Shown one piece after another: positions 49,125 through 59,722 of a stretch of DNA of 64,000 nt. The notes under the pieces were generated by a model. It ran no database searches. It saw nothing but the letters and a program-made list of their open reading frames with translations, and had not been told where the DNA came from. The position numbers were made by a program, and so were the translations under genes. Source of the DNA: Antitrichia curtipendula (Eukaryota; Streptophyta; Bryopsida; Hypnales; Leucodontaceae); assembly GCA_951230915.1 (NCBI GenBank), contig OX579637.1, positions 1,054,001-1,118,000 of the forward strand. The letters are read 5' to 3'. Position 1 is the stretch's first letter, and each line of letters opens with the position of its first letter.

Positions 49125-49567
49125 ATGAGCCGTCCGCCGCGCTATTTATGGCGTCCGAAGGCAGACCAGGCAATGCGGACGCCTACGTGCGAATTGGACG
49201 GCCCAGAATCGGACGGGCAGATTGTGCGGACGGGATCGCGCGGACGTCCCGTCCGTGCGATCACGTCCGCAAGATCCGACCGCGCGATCTCGTCCACACG
49301 ATCGCGTCCGCGAGCCCAACGCCTTGTCCGCCCGAGGGCCCGTCCGCGAGATCCCGTCCGCGGGACTGTCCGCGAGATCCCGTCCGCGAGCCTCCTGACC
49401 GCGCGGACGATCCGACCGATCGGACGACCCAACCGCGCGGACGAACCGACCGCGCGGACGTTCCGACCGATCAGATGGCCCGTCCAAGGATGTCAAAAGA
49501 CGTCCGGGGGTCAACGTCCACGTCCGGCGGACGTGGACGCGGACGTCCGGACGTCCTGTCAACCCTG
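49125..49567. repeat. Right subterminal GGACGG/CCGTCC repeat region
   Basis: Dense GTCCGCGAGATC, GCGGACG, ACCGCGCGGACG and GGACGTCCGG words run up to the terminal GTCAACCCTG. A short stretch, ACGTCCGGGGG, also occurs near the left end at 33,543. It doubles as the upstream region of the opposite-strand gene. The long open frames inside are repeat artefacts. Confidence 0.8.
49143..49150 (-). promoter_or_regulatory. TATA box of the opposite-strand cargo gene
   Basis: The minus strand reads CATAAATA, then GCGCGGCGGACGGCTC and TCCTCAC, about 280 bp upstream of ATG 48,867. This is the same order as at 33,940 and 44,487. Confidence 0.65.
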
Positions 49568-49575
49568 AGTGTATC
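49568..49575. repeat. Target-site duplication, right copy (giant hAT)
   Basis: AGTGTATC, identical to 33,516-33,523. Confidence 0.92.
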
Positions 49576-50086
49576 GGCTTAGGTAGACACTGAAAATTAG
49601 TTATTGAGTATATTGTTACACAGCTGCATTAGGTTTTTAGGCTTTAGTTAATGAAATATTGTACAACTGCAGCAATGCAACTACATTGGTATATATCCAT
49701 ATCTTTGTAACCAAATATTCTTGCAAATGTGTCTTTTGGATTGGAAGCTTCAGTTGACTTTAGGAATGCATAAAGGAATACAGTGTGTACATGTTGTATG
49801 TAGGGGACCAATGAACATCCACCACGTCCTGCCTAAATCAGGATTCACCTGCAACTACGTCCAGATTATTGGGGGTGCTTTTTCAGGTACATTCTCTTTT
49901 GCAAAATTCAAAAAAAGGCGAAACTCTTTTCTTGTCATTTATCCAAGGAAAAGATTGGAATCCGATGTGCAATGACAGGCAGAGAACATGTGTACATTAA
50001 TATTAGCTCTTACAGGTATATTTATAGTTCTATGTTTTCTTTTATAAGGAAAACAACAACCTTCTCTTAATGTTGTCATCTGAAGG

Positions 50087-50135
50087 TTTTAGGTCTTAGG
50101 GTTAGGGTCTTAGGGTTAGGATTTAGGGTTAGGGT
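50087..50135. repeat. Short degenerate telomere-like array
   Basis: About seven units of TTAGGG / TTTAGGG / GTCTTAGGG, just upstream of the MULE coding segment. It is too short and mixed to be a true telomere. Confidence 0.6.
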
Positions 50136-50153
50136 ATCATGTTTTGTCCATAG

Positions 50154-51605
50154 GATTTGCCTGCTCATGAGGTGGCAGAGATGCCATCTTGCAACTTGGC
50201 AGAGACGGTCCATAACAAATGGCAGCAACAGTCAGGCAAGCAAGGAAATGATCTATACGTTGCAACGGTTGATGATTATGTAAGAGCATTTATGCAGATG
50301 GTTTGCTATTACCAATTTTTGAAGGGTGAGAACCTAGGAACTGGTCCAGGCAAGGCAGATTTGCAGCTCCAAGTAGCGCAGCGCACTGGGGATCCCAGAA
50401 AGCTAAACGATGCAATGCAAACTATCCCGGGTGCTGGTGAATACTGCAAAAGGGATCCTCACTTACCCGGGGCGGAGGTTTTTGGATCGCAAGGGCGGAC
50501 GCCAAACCTGCCGTTAAGGTCTGAGCATGAGTCACATCGTCTAGACAAAGTCAATTTCTCCAGACCTCGGACGAGAACGAGAAGAACAAGGGCGAGTACA
50601 TCAACTACTCCTCTTGATACAGTTATTGAAGAAGCCTCACCACAAGATACAAGGACAATGTCGGATAATCCTGGTGGCCCTGTAAATGCACCATCCACTT
50701 CCCAGTCCTTTCGAGTACTCAGCGTTGAGGAGACTTCATGCGATCAGTCAAAGTGGCATATTGCTAGACTACCAAAGACTTCGTCGAAGGCGTGCTTTGC
50801 CTTGCAGGCTATAACAAGGAAAAAATGTGTTGCAAAGATTGTCCAAGGCAACAAAGGAACCGCTGCTCCAACTTACATTGGCGACATGGATTGTTACCAA
50901 AAGAAAAGAATTGAAAGAACACAATTTTTCTTCTGCAACGACGACATTGAGCGCTGCGTGAAAGGTACAAAGAGAAAATGGGTAATGTCTAAACCCGATG
51001 TGCCTTGCATTTGGCCAGTCTTGAAAGGAACAAATTTTACACTTGCGGAGATACTGCAGCTTCAGAATACTGGCTTCCGTCTACCCAAACACCTTGAAAT
51101 GTCACCACCCAGGCTTTTCGGTGAATTCACTTTACCGACCGATTTATCGGATATCAATGTTCCTGATTTTCCAGCACAGCATCCGAGCACCAGGTCTGGA
51201 AGTAAAATTCGGAGGAACCTAATTGCTCCTACCACGAAACAAACGAACAATTGCGGTTCTGCAATTACCTTGACGACTGCTGTACGACAAATAACATTGA
51301 TTCCCCATCCAGGGTTTGGATGCATTGTTACAATGGACTCTGGTGTTGAGCCTAACATTCAGCAATACATACTGACTATAGGGTCATATCCGGAATGCTC
51401 ATGTCCTTATTTCAAAGAAATGTCTACTAAGGCACTAGGGAAGAGAGGACAATGGGCCAATTGCAAGCATTTGTATTTCCTATTTGTTGTCATTTGTCGC
51501 TTGGATGCAAAAGTAGATGATTTCATTCATGCTCCAAGCTTCAGCTTTAATGAGATCAGACACATTCTAGAGAGTGGGATTTTGCGGGGCACTAGCATTC
51601 TGTAG
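50154..51605 (+). CDS. MULE transposase C-terminal segment with intact SWIM zinc finger
   Basis: The frame is open for 483 codons. It follows an acceptor-like TCCATAG at 50,147-50,153, so it may be a 3' exon; the first in-frame ATG is 50,181. The product is homologous to the C-terminal third of the MULE at 15,317-19,064: NDLYVATVDDYVRAFMQMV, KVNFSRPRTRTR, FFFCNDDIERCVKG, and the SWIM finger CxC-x19-CxH (Cys at 51,396 and 51,402, Cys 51,462, His 51,468). SWIM fingers bind DNA or proteins and are common in MULE and FAR1 proteins. The DDE core is missing upstream, so on its own it cannot transpose. It may be a truncated copy or a derived host gene. It is the cleanest long frame outside the FCP1-like gene. 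Confidence 0.72.
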   Translation, partial: DLPAHEVAEMPSCNLAETVHNKWQQQSGKQGNDLYVATVDDYVRAFMQMVCYYQFLKGENLGTGPGKADLQLQVAQRTGDPRKLNDAMQTIPGAGEYCKRDPHLPGAEVFGSQGRTPNLPLRSEHESHRLDKVNFSRPRTRTRRTRASTSTTPLDTVIEEASPQDTRTMSDNPGGPVNAPSTSQSFRVLSVEETSCDQSKWHIARLPKTSSKACFALQAITRKKCVAKIVQGNKGTAAPTYIGDMDCYQKKRIERTQFFFCNDDIERCVKGTKRKWVMSKPDVPCIWPVLKGTNFTLAEILQLQNTGFRLPKHLEMSPPRLFGEFTLPTDLSDINVPDFPAQHPSTRSGSKIRRNLIAPTTKQTNNCGSAITLTTAVRQITLIPHPGFGCIVTMDSGVEPNIQQYILTIGSYPECSCPYFKEMSTKALGKRGQWANCKHLYFLFVVICRLDAKVDDFIHAPSFSFNEIRHILESGILRGTSIL

Positions 51606-52439
51606 CTGGTAGTTCGACAAATGCAGAATGTCGTCAGGGAAGCAATGTAACCAAAGTTCCTCATGGTACTTGAATTGTTTTATAGTAAGTGTAGTGAGAC
51701 TAAAAGGGCCACTACCACATTGATGTCTGAATTGGTTGAGACCATTATGTGTGCAATTCTTTCATTCTACAGCCTATTTCAAGGACCTTTGGATTATTTT
51801 ATTTACGTCAGGGTCGACATTGATGCTCGGGTTCATCCACATCATAAAGCTATGGATGCACCTGATCATCTTCTGAATCATCCTCTGTAATTTTGGATCC
51901 GCAAGGCACTTACTTCCACCATTATAGAACTCTCTGCTTCCATAAGTTTCTAACCCTGGCATAGGCCTACTACATATCCGACTATGAATATGAGAAACGT
52001 CAGTAATCCAGTGCCACGTCCACGATCATAGGTTCATAGTCGTCCCTCCATTCTTTTAGGATCCAAGTGTAGTATGGCATGATCCAGTCTTGGTCTTACC
52101 TCCTAATCTGTAAGTTTTGAGGTTCCTAGATTCACGACTGCACATATAGTTACAAATGAACATTTTATACTTTCATGCACATAGCTAGTAAAGCCGAACA
52201 TGGTATAGGAGCCACCATATTAATGCATAGTCATGCACACATCACTTGCAATTATAGGGTTCTCATTTTTCCGACCTCAGTCTTTTCTATTTCCAAAACC
52301 ATGAACCAGGTTTCTAGTCAATGTGAAGTGAACTTCTTTCCTTTTGTTGGGCTAAATGACAATGTCAATGTCTGCACCCAACTTCACTTTTTTATACAGC
52401 TTGTACTTTTTAGGCATTATTCTGCACATCAACATTATC

Positions 52440-53250
52440 CTTCTCTGTCATCCATATCCACCTTATTTTCATCCATAGGCATTGTAGTTGTCATCTACAT
52501 TCATCCATTTTCATCATCGACATGCACCCTTTTTTCCATCCGAAGTCAATATCCTTAAGCGCATTCAATCCTTTTTCATCAACGTCCATCCTATTTTACA
52601 CCACATCCACACTATTCTCCATCCCCAACCATTACATTTTTGGGCCACATGCATTTGTAAGTCTAAAGCGCATCCACGCTCTTTTCTGTCCGTTGTCACT
52701 ATATCTTTCATTCATAGTCATCTAATTTTTTCATCCGAAATCTCAATATTTTTCATCCAACTTCACATCAACTGCCATCGTTCTTTTCATCCAATTTTTT
52801 CATCAACAATCATCGTTGTTTTCATCCAACTTTCTCATCCATAAACTCAGTATTTTTCACCCAACTTCAAATCAACAGTCATCATTCTTTTCATCCAATT
52901 TTTTCATCAACAGTCATCGTTCTTTTCATCCAACTTTCTCATCCATAAACTCAGTATTTTTCATCCAACTTCACATCAACAGTCATCATTCTTTTCATCC
53001 AACTTTTTCATCAACAATAATTGTACTTTTCATCCAACTTTCTCATCCAAAGTCAATTTACTTATCATCCAATTTTCCTCCATTTGGACAGACTGCAGGT
53101 TTTTTTTTCTTCATCCGCATCTTCAAAATTCTCTCATCCATCACTTTGCAATTTATTTTTCTCTAATCCGTTCAAAATCAACACTCTACGCTCAAGATTG
53201 TATGCTCTACGCTCTACGCTCCCGCTCCATGCTCGTATGCTAGCTTCGTT
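52440..53250. repeat. TCATCC-rich array, second copy
   Basis: Runs of TTTTCATCCAACTTTCTCATCC and TCATCAACAGTCATC units, some repeated almost exactly three times between 52,780 and 53,050. They end in CTCTACGCTC/CGCTCC words and CGTATGCTAGCTTCGTTG near 53,250. The array and ending parallel 19,750-20,500 and occupy the same place downstream of a MULE coding segment. Confidence 0.7.
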
Positions 53251-53430
53251 GTGTAGATGTCTGATTTGTCTCACAAATGCTCTCCGTTTATGAGTCCTTC
53301 ACTATATTTTTGATAGATACTTCATTTACACTCTTGTTATTCTATTACCCCTCTACTTCATTTGAAAAAATTTAAATCGTATTTGAATTGTGGTAAGTGA
53401 GGGCCCTTAGCCCTCCCACTGCTAATTCTT

Positions 53431-54829
53431 CATCAAGAGATCTCCCGTTACATGATTCCCTATATATATCATATCTTTATTCTCAGTGCGTATGGTATCA
53501 TTTTATTGTTTCTCAATTCTTTTGCTTAGACTTTCTTCCTACAATATTTTTTTTTTCCTTACTAATTCAGTTGTCCATCAGTAGTATGGACACCGGTTCA
53601 GTTCTCTTCCGCATAAACTCTTCGGATGTTAATTTTGTAATAAGCTCGTCCATTATTTCATCCAGAGATCTCCGGATGTTCGAAAATTCTGCTTTTCGGG
53701 TATGGGAGTATTACTCTTTTACAGTCTACATCATGGGATTTTACGATACGGATCTTCATGTTTTACCTCGGTTTTTATTTTATTCCTCTACTTTTACCAC
53801 CATATATAGAGGTAGTTTATAGTTCATTTTCATTTATGAGTGATCTACATTCTCCATAAGCAATTCACTTAAAAATGGAAGCCCTACTCTTCTCAATCAT
53901 CTCAGAATTACTTTGAACAAATGGGAACTAAATTACCCAAGTATCACATTTTTTCCCAAAGCTTCTGGGGGTCTTCGGAAGTACAAATTCTTTTTTGCGT
54001 TCTTCTTTATAATTTTATTAGTAAATTGGAATGCTTGATTACTGCAGTTTATGGAGCATTGATCCCTTGTTCGGGTATGCTAGAGACAGTTTCATAGGAT
54101 ATATTCCATCAAGAGATCTCTCGATAATTAAGGTCATGTTTCCTTTCATTATAGGTATTGTGTCCTTGACTGTGGGCGGATGTTGTTCTCTGCAGGTGAT
54201 GGTGATCCTGGTACTCACGGGTGCTCTCTGTAGTGACGGTGCTCCTTCAGATCCCCAGATTAATGTCAAGACATTATCACGCTTCGAGGCGTTCATTAGT
54301 CTTCTGCTGACAACGACTTCCGTTTTCCTCTGGTCAAATATGCATTGGTTGTCATTGAAAGAGATTCTTGCACGTTTTCTTCCACAAAAACTTATTTCGA
54401 GGTTATGGCGGATAATTTGTGGATGTGATTTATATTGCAAGTCACAACTGCATCATCCTCATCGTCGACATATATTGAAGACCCTCGTTAGTGATCCTCA
54501 TGCCAGGGAGGTACTTAGGAATTGAACGATTCATTTCCTTGATATAAATCCTATGAACATGCGGATGCATTTAATTCCCCTGGTCATACATGTTAGAGAT
54601 GACCCCAATAACTTGTATAGTAGATTTTGAAATGCAAGCTATTTTCATATTCATTTCAAAGGCGCACGCCGAAGTATGCTTTGTTGTATCTTTATGAATG
54701 AATTGTGGTGATTTCACCTTACTTCACTATACAAATGTCTTTATTTTGCAAAATCTCTCTATTTGCATGCATTGAATATGTCATCCTATATGCTTGTATA
54801 ATGTTATGGGAATTTCATCTAGAGATCTC
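53431..54829. repeat. Four dispersed copies of CATCnAGAGATCTC
   Basis: Copies lie at 53,431-53,444, 53,659-53,673, 54,107-54,120 and 54,816-54,829, all on the plus strand. The core GAGATCTC is palindromic. In the open frames here the first three encode S(S/P)RDL, so they may be coding repeats or binding sites. Confidence 0.55.
54031..54525 (+). CDS. Hypothetical protein with hydrophobic segments
   Basis: ATG 54,031 opens 164 residues with two clearly hydrophobic stretches (VMFPFIIGIVSLTVGGCC and FISLLLTTTSVFLW) and a basic C-terminus. No family is recognised. A related-looking frame with an SSRDL motif lies at about 53,397-53,822. Coding status is weak; the frame could be chance. Confidence 0.25.
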   Translation: MLDYCSLWSIDPLFGYARDSFIGYIPSRDLSIIKVMFPFIIGIVSLTVGGCCSLQVMVILVLTGALCSDGAPSDPQINVKTLSRFEAFISLLLTTTSVFLWSNMHWLSLKEILARFLPQKLISRLWRIICGCDLYCKSQLHHPHRRHILKTLVSDPHAREVLRN

Positions 54830-55545
54830 TTGATCTCCAATTCCCAATTTCAATGATGGATTTCAAACCTCCATTTTGTTGTGGATTTCAATGCTTCTAA
54901 CGAAATAAGCATGTAGACATGTTAGCATTTGAATTCACATTACCCACACATGGTCTACAATTTTCAGAAGTAAATTTGCGGACAAGAATTTCAATCTCTA
55001 CATCATGAAATCCCCAGATGATGGATTTGTTTCAATGAGTAAAACAACAAAAAATGCAATATAAACGCTTACAATGCTAAAGCACGTTCTGTCATATGGC
55101 TTTTAAAATACATATGTGTTCTATTACCTATTATCCTAGTTACTTTCAACATCATGACGGTGATTTTTTCTATAATGTAGGTTGTAATCATCATGGGATA
55201 TCTTCCAAAAAGTCCAAAATTGGGCCCAAAGTCCAAAAGTAGTTAAATAGGGCATTAAAACTGATAGAGTTTGAATGTCCACTTGGTAGCTTAGATTAAA
55301 GAAAGGAATGAAATAAAACATGAAGGCATGCTAGGAGAGAATGAATGGCAACGACCTCTTGCCCGCCTTTAAAACCCAAAGCAAAAAACAAAAAGGACCA
55401 CCCAAAACCAAGGGAACCACATCCTGATCCTTTGAGATATCCGGAACGCCAGTACTAGTGACCCCTAGAAATCCAGAACTAGGGCCCCACATCTGGAAAT
55501 CCCGATCCAAAATCAAAATCCAAAACCTAACTACCTACCACCTAA

Positions 55546-56120
55546 CTACTTCGCCTTCTTTGGATTCTTTGAGCTGCTACCTGTTTGGGCTACATGTGTC
55601 CTCGCCTTGGTCTTCTTTATTGGTGTCAATCTCCCCACAGACCGGATCAAAATTGTCCGCTTTAAAGGAGGAGAGTCTTTATCCAATTCCGTTTTTCATC
55701 CGGATCCGGATCTGAACTTGTCCTTCTCGGACTCTAATATCTCGTTAATCTCCCTCTCCAGTTCCGACGAATCCAGATCGATTGGCATCTTGGCAGGTTT
55801 TGGTGAAGAACATTTCGTTGAAATTCCCGACGTTTCCAGACTCGACCATTGTGTAATCTCCTCCAAGATGTTCTCAAGTTTCACCTTTAGCTTGTTTGAA
55901 ATCTCCATGACAAATCCAATCGCCTGTTGGTGTAAGTCCCAAGCCTGCTCCATCCACTGGAATCCGATATCAAAGAACTTAGGGCTTCCCTCCTTGAATT
56001 CTCTCCTTACAGATTCTGGTTTGGCTCAACCGGATCCGGATCGGGTATCTTCCCTTGTAAGGCCGGATCCCAAGACCATAGGTACCTGCGTTCCGGCACG
56101 CTTCCGGATTCCGGATCCGT
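55546..56120 (-). pseudogene. Family-G protein, copy 3, C-terminal part only
   Basis: The minus strand encodes SPKFFDIGFQWMEQAWDLHQQAIGF (compare QEFFDAGDQWMVQARLLH in copy 1), a helical region, an acidic stretch and a Lys-rich end, SSSKNPKKAK, like copy 2. TGA stops interrupt at the repeated GGATCCGG motifs (SGSG*). The N-terminal two thirds are missing upstream, so this is a truncated relic. Confidence 0.55.
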
Positions 56121-56129
56121 AACCGGATC

Positions 56130-56900
56130 ACCTCCAGCATTTTGGAAGAGTACTTATTCTAAAACTAACTCCCTTTAGACTAAAGTCGTTACATCTTACA
56201 CACAAATTAAAAAAATTCCTACTCTATCACACTCTATTCTATTATATCTCTACTAAATCGGAGTTTCCGTACTTCGACACCGCGCTCTTACACAGTATTC
56301 TGTTTAAACCAAAAACAATAATCAACCACTTCGTTTGCGGTTGGACAACTAACAAAGACACAGTTTGTGGCACATTCTTTTGGCGGGCCCTTGCTACTAC
56401 CAAATCAAATAAAACAATAAAAAAGATACCGTTACTTATTGAAATGATGAATTAGATGACCCAAAAAATAACAAATAGCATTGAACCCCACTAAGTAATT
56501 GCATAAATCCTCCGCTAAGAGATTGTTTGAGTGCCAACCAACAGAGCACCCTTCTAATTATCTTGCACTAAGCGTAAACATGGACAAAACCAAATCATTA
56601 GACACCAAATCCATTGATGAGTTGGTGACACATATATTTATTTCAAAATAGATTATGGTACAGCTGGTCAATCCGTTTTGCTAGTCACTATCCAATTTGT
56701 TCAAACATCAACTATAATCCATTTGGGTATCTACACAACGCTATGAGACGTAGTCACAGAGTGGGAAATTGTTGACGCCACAAAATTAGAGACTCTCCAC
56801 TCCCCCCTGTCAACCATAATGAATCGTCATGAGAGTCTCTCATTAGAAGTCGGCAGCAGAGTAGAATCCGACACAACACATCCATCATATATCACATGAC
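56130..56900. other. No supported gene
   Basis: AT-rich sequence between the family-G relic and the 3' end of the second family-F copy. No repeats, promoters or coding frames of note. Confidence 0.4.
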
Positions 56901-56929
56901 TGACTCGATTAGGTGTAATCGTAGGGGTC

Positions 56930-59722
56930 TGAAGATGGAGGAGAATGTACTTGGCTAGGTCCCAGGTCAAAGTCAACATCCTCAAGGCCCAAACTATAAT
57001 CTAGAGTTTCGTCGTAGGTATTGTCCGAAAAATTCTGCAACTCAACCACCAACTGATGTAATGGTGGTGCAATTGCAATGGGTTTAGAGTCCAAAGCAGT
57101 TAAGCCCACTTGAGTCTATGTCAAGGACTCTGCTTGAGAATCCAAGTTAGTAGAGGGTGTTATCTCCTCAGGCTGACTTTCAACCCCAGAAGGAGCGGCC
57201 ATATTGCCTCTGGACAATGTTTGAACAACAACATCATCCGATGAGAGAGGCAGAAGGTCACTTAGGGTTATCTTTGGATCAAAGATAATGAGGCTTACTT
57301 TTAACAATAGTTTGTAGCCCAGGATCATGGGTAGAACTGCCCACAACATAAACTTGTTGTTGTAGGGGTGGAAGAACCTACGATGGAATTCCCTAAGAAG
57401 AGAGTGTTGCCTTCAACTTGGCATTTTTTGCTTCCACCGCTTTCAACCTGGCATTCTCGGCCTCCAGTTCCTTCACCCGTTCCTTCATAATCATGTTCGC
57501 TTCCCTCTTTACGGCTTTCTTCTCATTTTATTCCTTCCAGAAGCCTATTTTTTCCTCCTTCACTTGCAAGAGTTGCACCTCCCCAAGGATTTGAGGTACA
57601 ACGGTCTTCAATAGTGATTGCAGTGAAGGGCCTACAAACTGGCCCTCGTTGTCGCCAGCGTGTGAGGGACCAGGCATTTCCGAACCAAGCTTGTATTCAA
57701 AGTGACCCAAATCTGAGTATATATCTAAGTTCTCACTGAAGTTATATATTTCAATGATCTCTTTGGCAGGTTCTTTTCCCTTTTGCCTCTTGCTAGTCTC
57801 AGAATGCGAGCGCAGTACTCCTCCGGAAGTAGAAGTTGGATGGCATTCCATTATCAGTAAGTCCTCATGTTGGACCAAAACGTCACTCCTTTAGACCAAA
57901 TTGGTTTATAATTATGGTGTCATCTCGGTCTCCACCTACAAGTTCCACAACAGCTTGAGACTCTTGACGGATGCCCTCTCGTAAGGGTGAGGACTCAAAG
58001 TCAAACTCTGGCAATCCAAACAATTGTGGCCAAATGTAGGTCAAGAAGAAAGGCAAGTTGTCATGTAGAAAATTGTTCAGGTGTGTCCTCTTACCATGCT
58101 TTTCTACCATCTCTTTGTACTTTTGTGATGAATGCCTCTCTACTAGAGCGTAGCAAAATAGGCCATACATTTGTAAATCAAATACAAGTAGGAACTACAT
58201 ATCAGTTTTCAAGACATCAAGTTATCCTCGACCCAAAGATAAGTGAAGCCCAGACATTCCAGTTGAAGTTTGCATATCATTAGGCCATATCACTGACAAA
58301 ATTACATGAGGCCAACTAGAATACTAGCATACAGTACGAGTTATCTTTGAGGCAAAAATAAAATGAATAAGGCCTAAGTGACATATCCTTGCAGCGATCA
58401 TAAATTTGGCACCCGCATAGATACCGATCACGTTCTCCCCCGTGATGCAAAAACTCTGAAGTATGTCCAAGTAGAACTCCATGCAAAGCTTGCTCTTGTG
58501 CACCCTGTACTTCCCCTTGGTGGTTTTCCACCACTGTGTGTAGTATGAAGACGACGAGGTCTCATATCTGTCTTTTACAAATTGAATGCCTATTCCCAAG
58601 CCGTCTCCAACCTTCTTGAAGAGAAAGAGAAGCTTGACTAGAGGGGGCACCACCACCCAGCTAGTAGCATTGTCCATCCGCATGGCCTTGCAAAGAAAAT
58701 ATTTGGACATCTTCAAGGCATACTACCTGAGATGCTTCCTTGCAAATGTTATGGCCGCATTCGTGTCAAAGTCATCCCCCAGAATCCACATCAATGCATT
58801 AGGCTTGGAAAGCTTGGGCATCAGATGGTTTTATAGGAATGTAAGTAGGGGTTTCCCATGAGAAGTCACATCAAATCCTAGATATGGCCTAGGCACTTGG
58901 CGGATGTCAAGAAGCGTCAAAAGCAGTCTCTTGGGAGCGTAGGGCCATGTATAGCTTGTGCAAAACGCCTGTGGGTAGCATTTATGCCCTCGGACATGCA
59001 CGTCTTTATCTCGAGGTTCCTATGCGTACTTCATTTTCAGGAACCTCTTAAACATGGGATAAACCATTCAAAACTTATTATTTTCCATCAAGTCTTTTGC
59101 TGTCTTTTTCTTTGCCTCATTTATGAGGCGCTTTACAAGGAATTGGTTGGGGATTTCTGTGAGCAAGAATTCCCACAATACCAAAGTGAAATGATGGGTT
59201 TTTTTAAACTACTTTCACTCTGTGTTGTTTACATCCCTGTTCTTGTCTTTTAGTTTGAAGAAGGGGGCGAGTGCCTGTAGCTCTTCAATGATGATTTTCT
59301 TACTTTCCTTTTGCTCAATCCAATCACTGACGACCATATTGTCTTCAACCAAAAACTTTGTCCTTTCAATCGAGACTTGTAGGTAGTCTTTGGTTCTCTC
59401 GACTGTTCTTCTAAGTAAATGGACAATATACTCATGGAGATCCTTATTTATGAAGTGCCATGTATGCTTGAAGAACTCTCTCTTCAATGAGAAATTCTTT
59501 GAATTAAAGGATTTTCCCTCCATGTACTTCTTCCCGGTAAAGGAATCATTCAAGACCCTCGCCATGCACGGATTGATGAACTCCTCCCACAACTTTGTAC
59601 ATCGCGCCCGGCAAAGTGACAATCCTGGTTTCATTTTTGATGTTTGACACCAACTTCACCTTCCCACCCTCTCTTGTCAGGTTGATGCTCTGAAGCCTCA
59701 TCATGACACCATCAACAAATTT
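56930..59722 (-). pseudogene. Family-F gene, copy 2: exons 2 and 3, truncated by a hAT insertion
   Basis: Exon 2 begins at 59,722 after CTTGTAG, the same intron position and phase as in copy 1 (KFVDGVM versus SFMDAVV). It continues with LKREFFKHTWHF, EDNMVVSDWIEQKE, and CMEFYLDILQSF..GIYAGAKFMIAAR at 58,390-58,560. Exon 3 starts MYGLFCYALVERH (58,170), like MFGAFFYAFAERD, followed by an acidic linker and coiled coil down to about 57,000. A frameshift near 59,600 and several stops break it. The donor after AAR, GTAAGT in copy 1, is ATATGT here, so splicing is also lost. The 5' exons are absent: 170 bp upstream of exon 2, in the intron, a hAT end begins (59,893). Confidence 0.65.

Larger units (their letters stand above)
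33524..49567. mobile_element. Giant hAT-superfamily transposon, 16,044 bp, with multigene cargo
   Basis: The element begins CAGGGTTGAC and ends GTCAACCCTG (10-bp perfect inverted repeat). It is flanked by the 8-bp duplication AGTGTATC on both sides, the hAT signature. Beyond 10 bp the termini diverge but both continue into dense ACGTCCGG / GGACGTCC repeats. Inside are a coiled-coil plus RING-H2 gene, a hAT transposase, a kinase-like gene and an opposite-strand gene. Typical hAT elements are a few kilobases with one transposase gene, so this is exceptionally large. Intact TSDs and short, mostly single-base lesions suggest insertion was not ancient. Nothing inside looks like a second, nested element with its own termini. 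Confidence 0.93.

Noticed and set aside
49118..49582. Overlapping 100-150 codon frames on both strands in the right GC-rich terminus
   Set aside because: GC-rich repeat artefacts; several cross the element end and target duplication.
50087..50135. True telomere or chromosome end
   Set aside because: The array is under 50 bp, mixed in unit type and followed by coding sequence.
51800..51830. CAGGGTCGAC as a hAT terminus
   Set aside because: No inverse copy with an 8-bp duplication was found and the surroundings lack GC-rich subterminal repeats.
53397..53822. Membrane-protein gene
   Set aside because: No ATG near the start, low-complexity hydrophobic composition from T-rich DNA, and no recognisable family.
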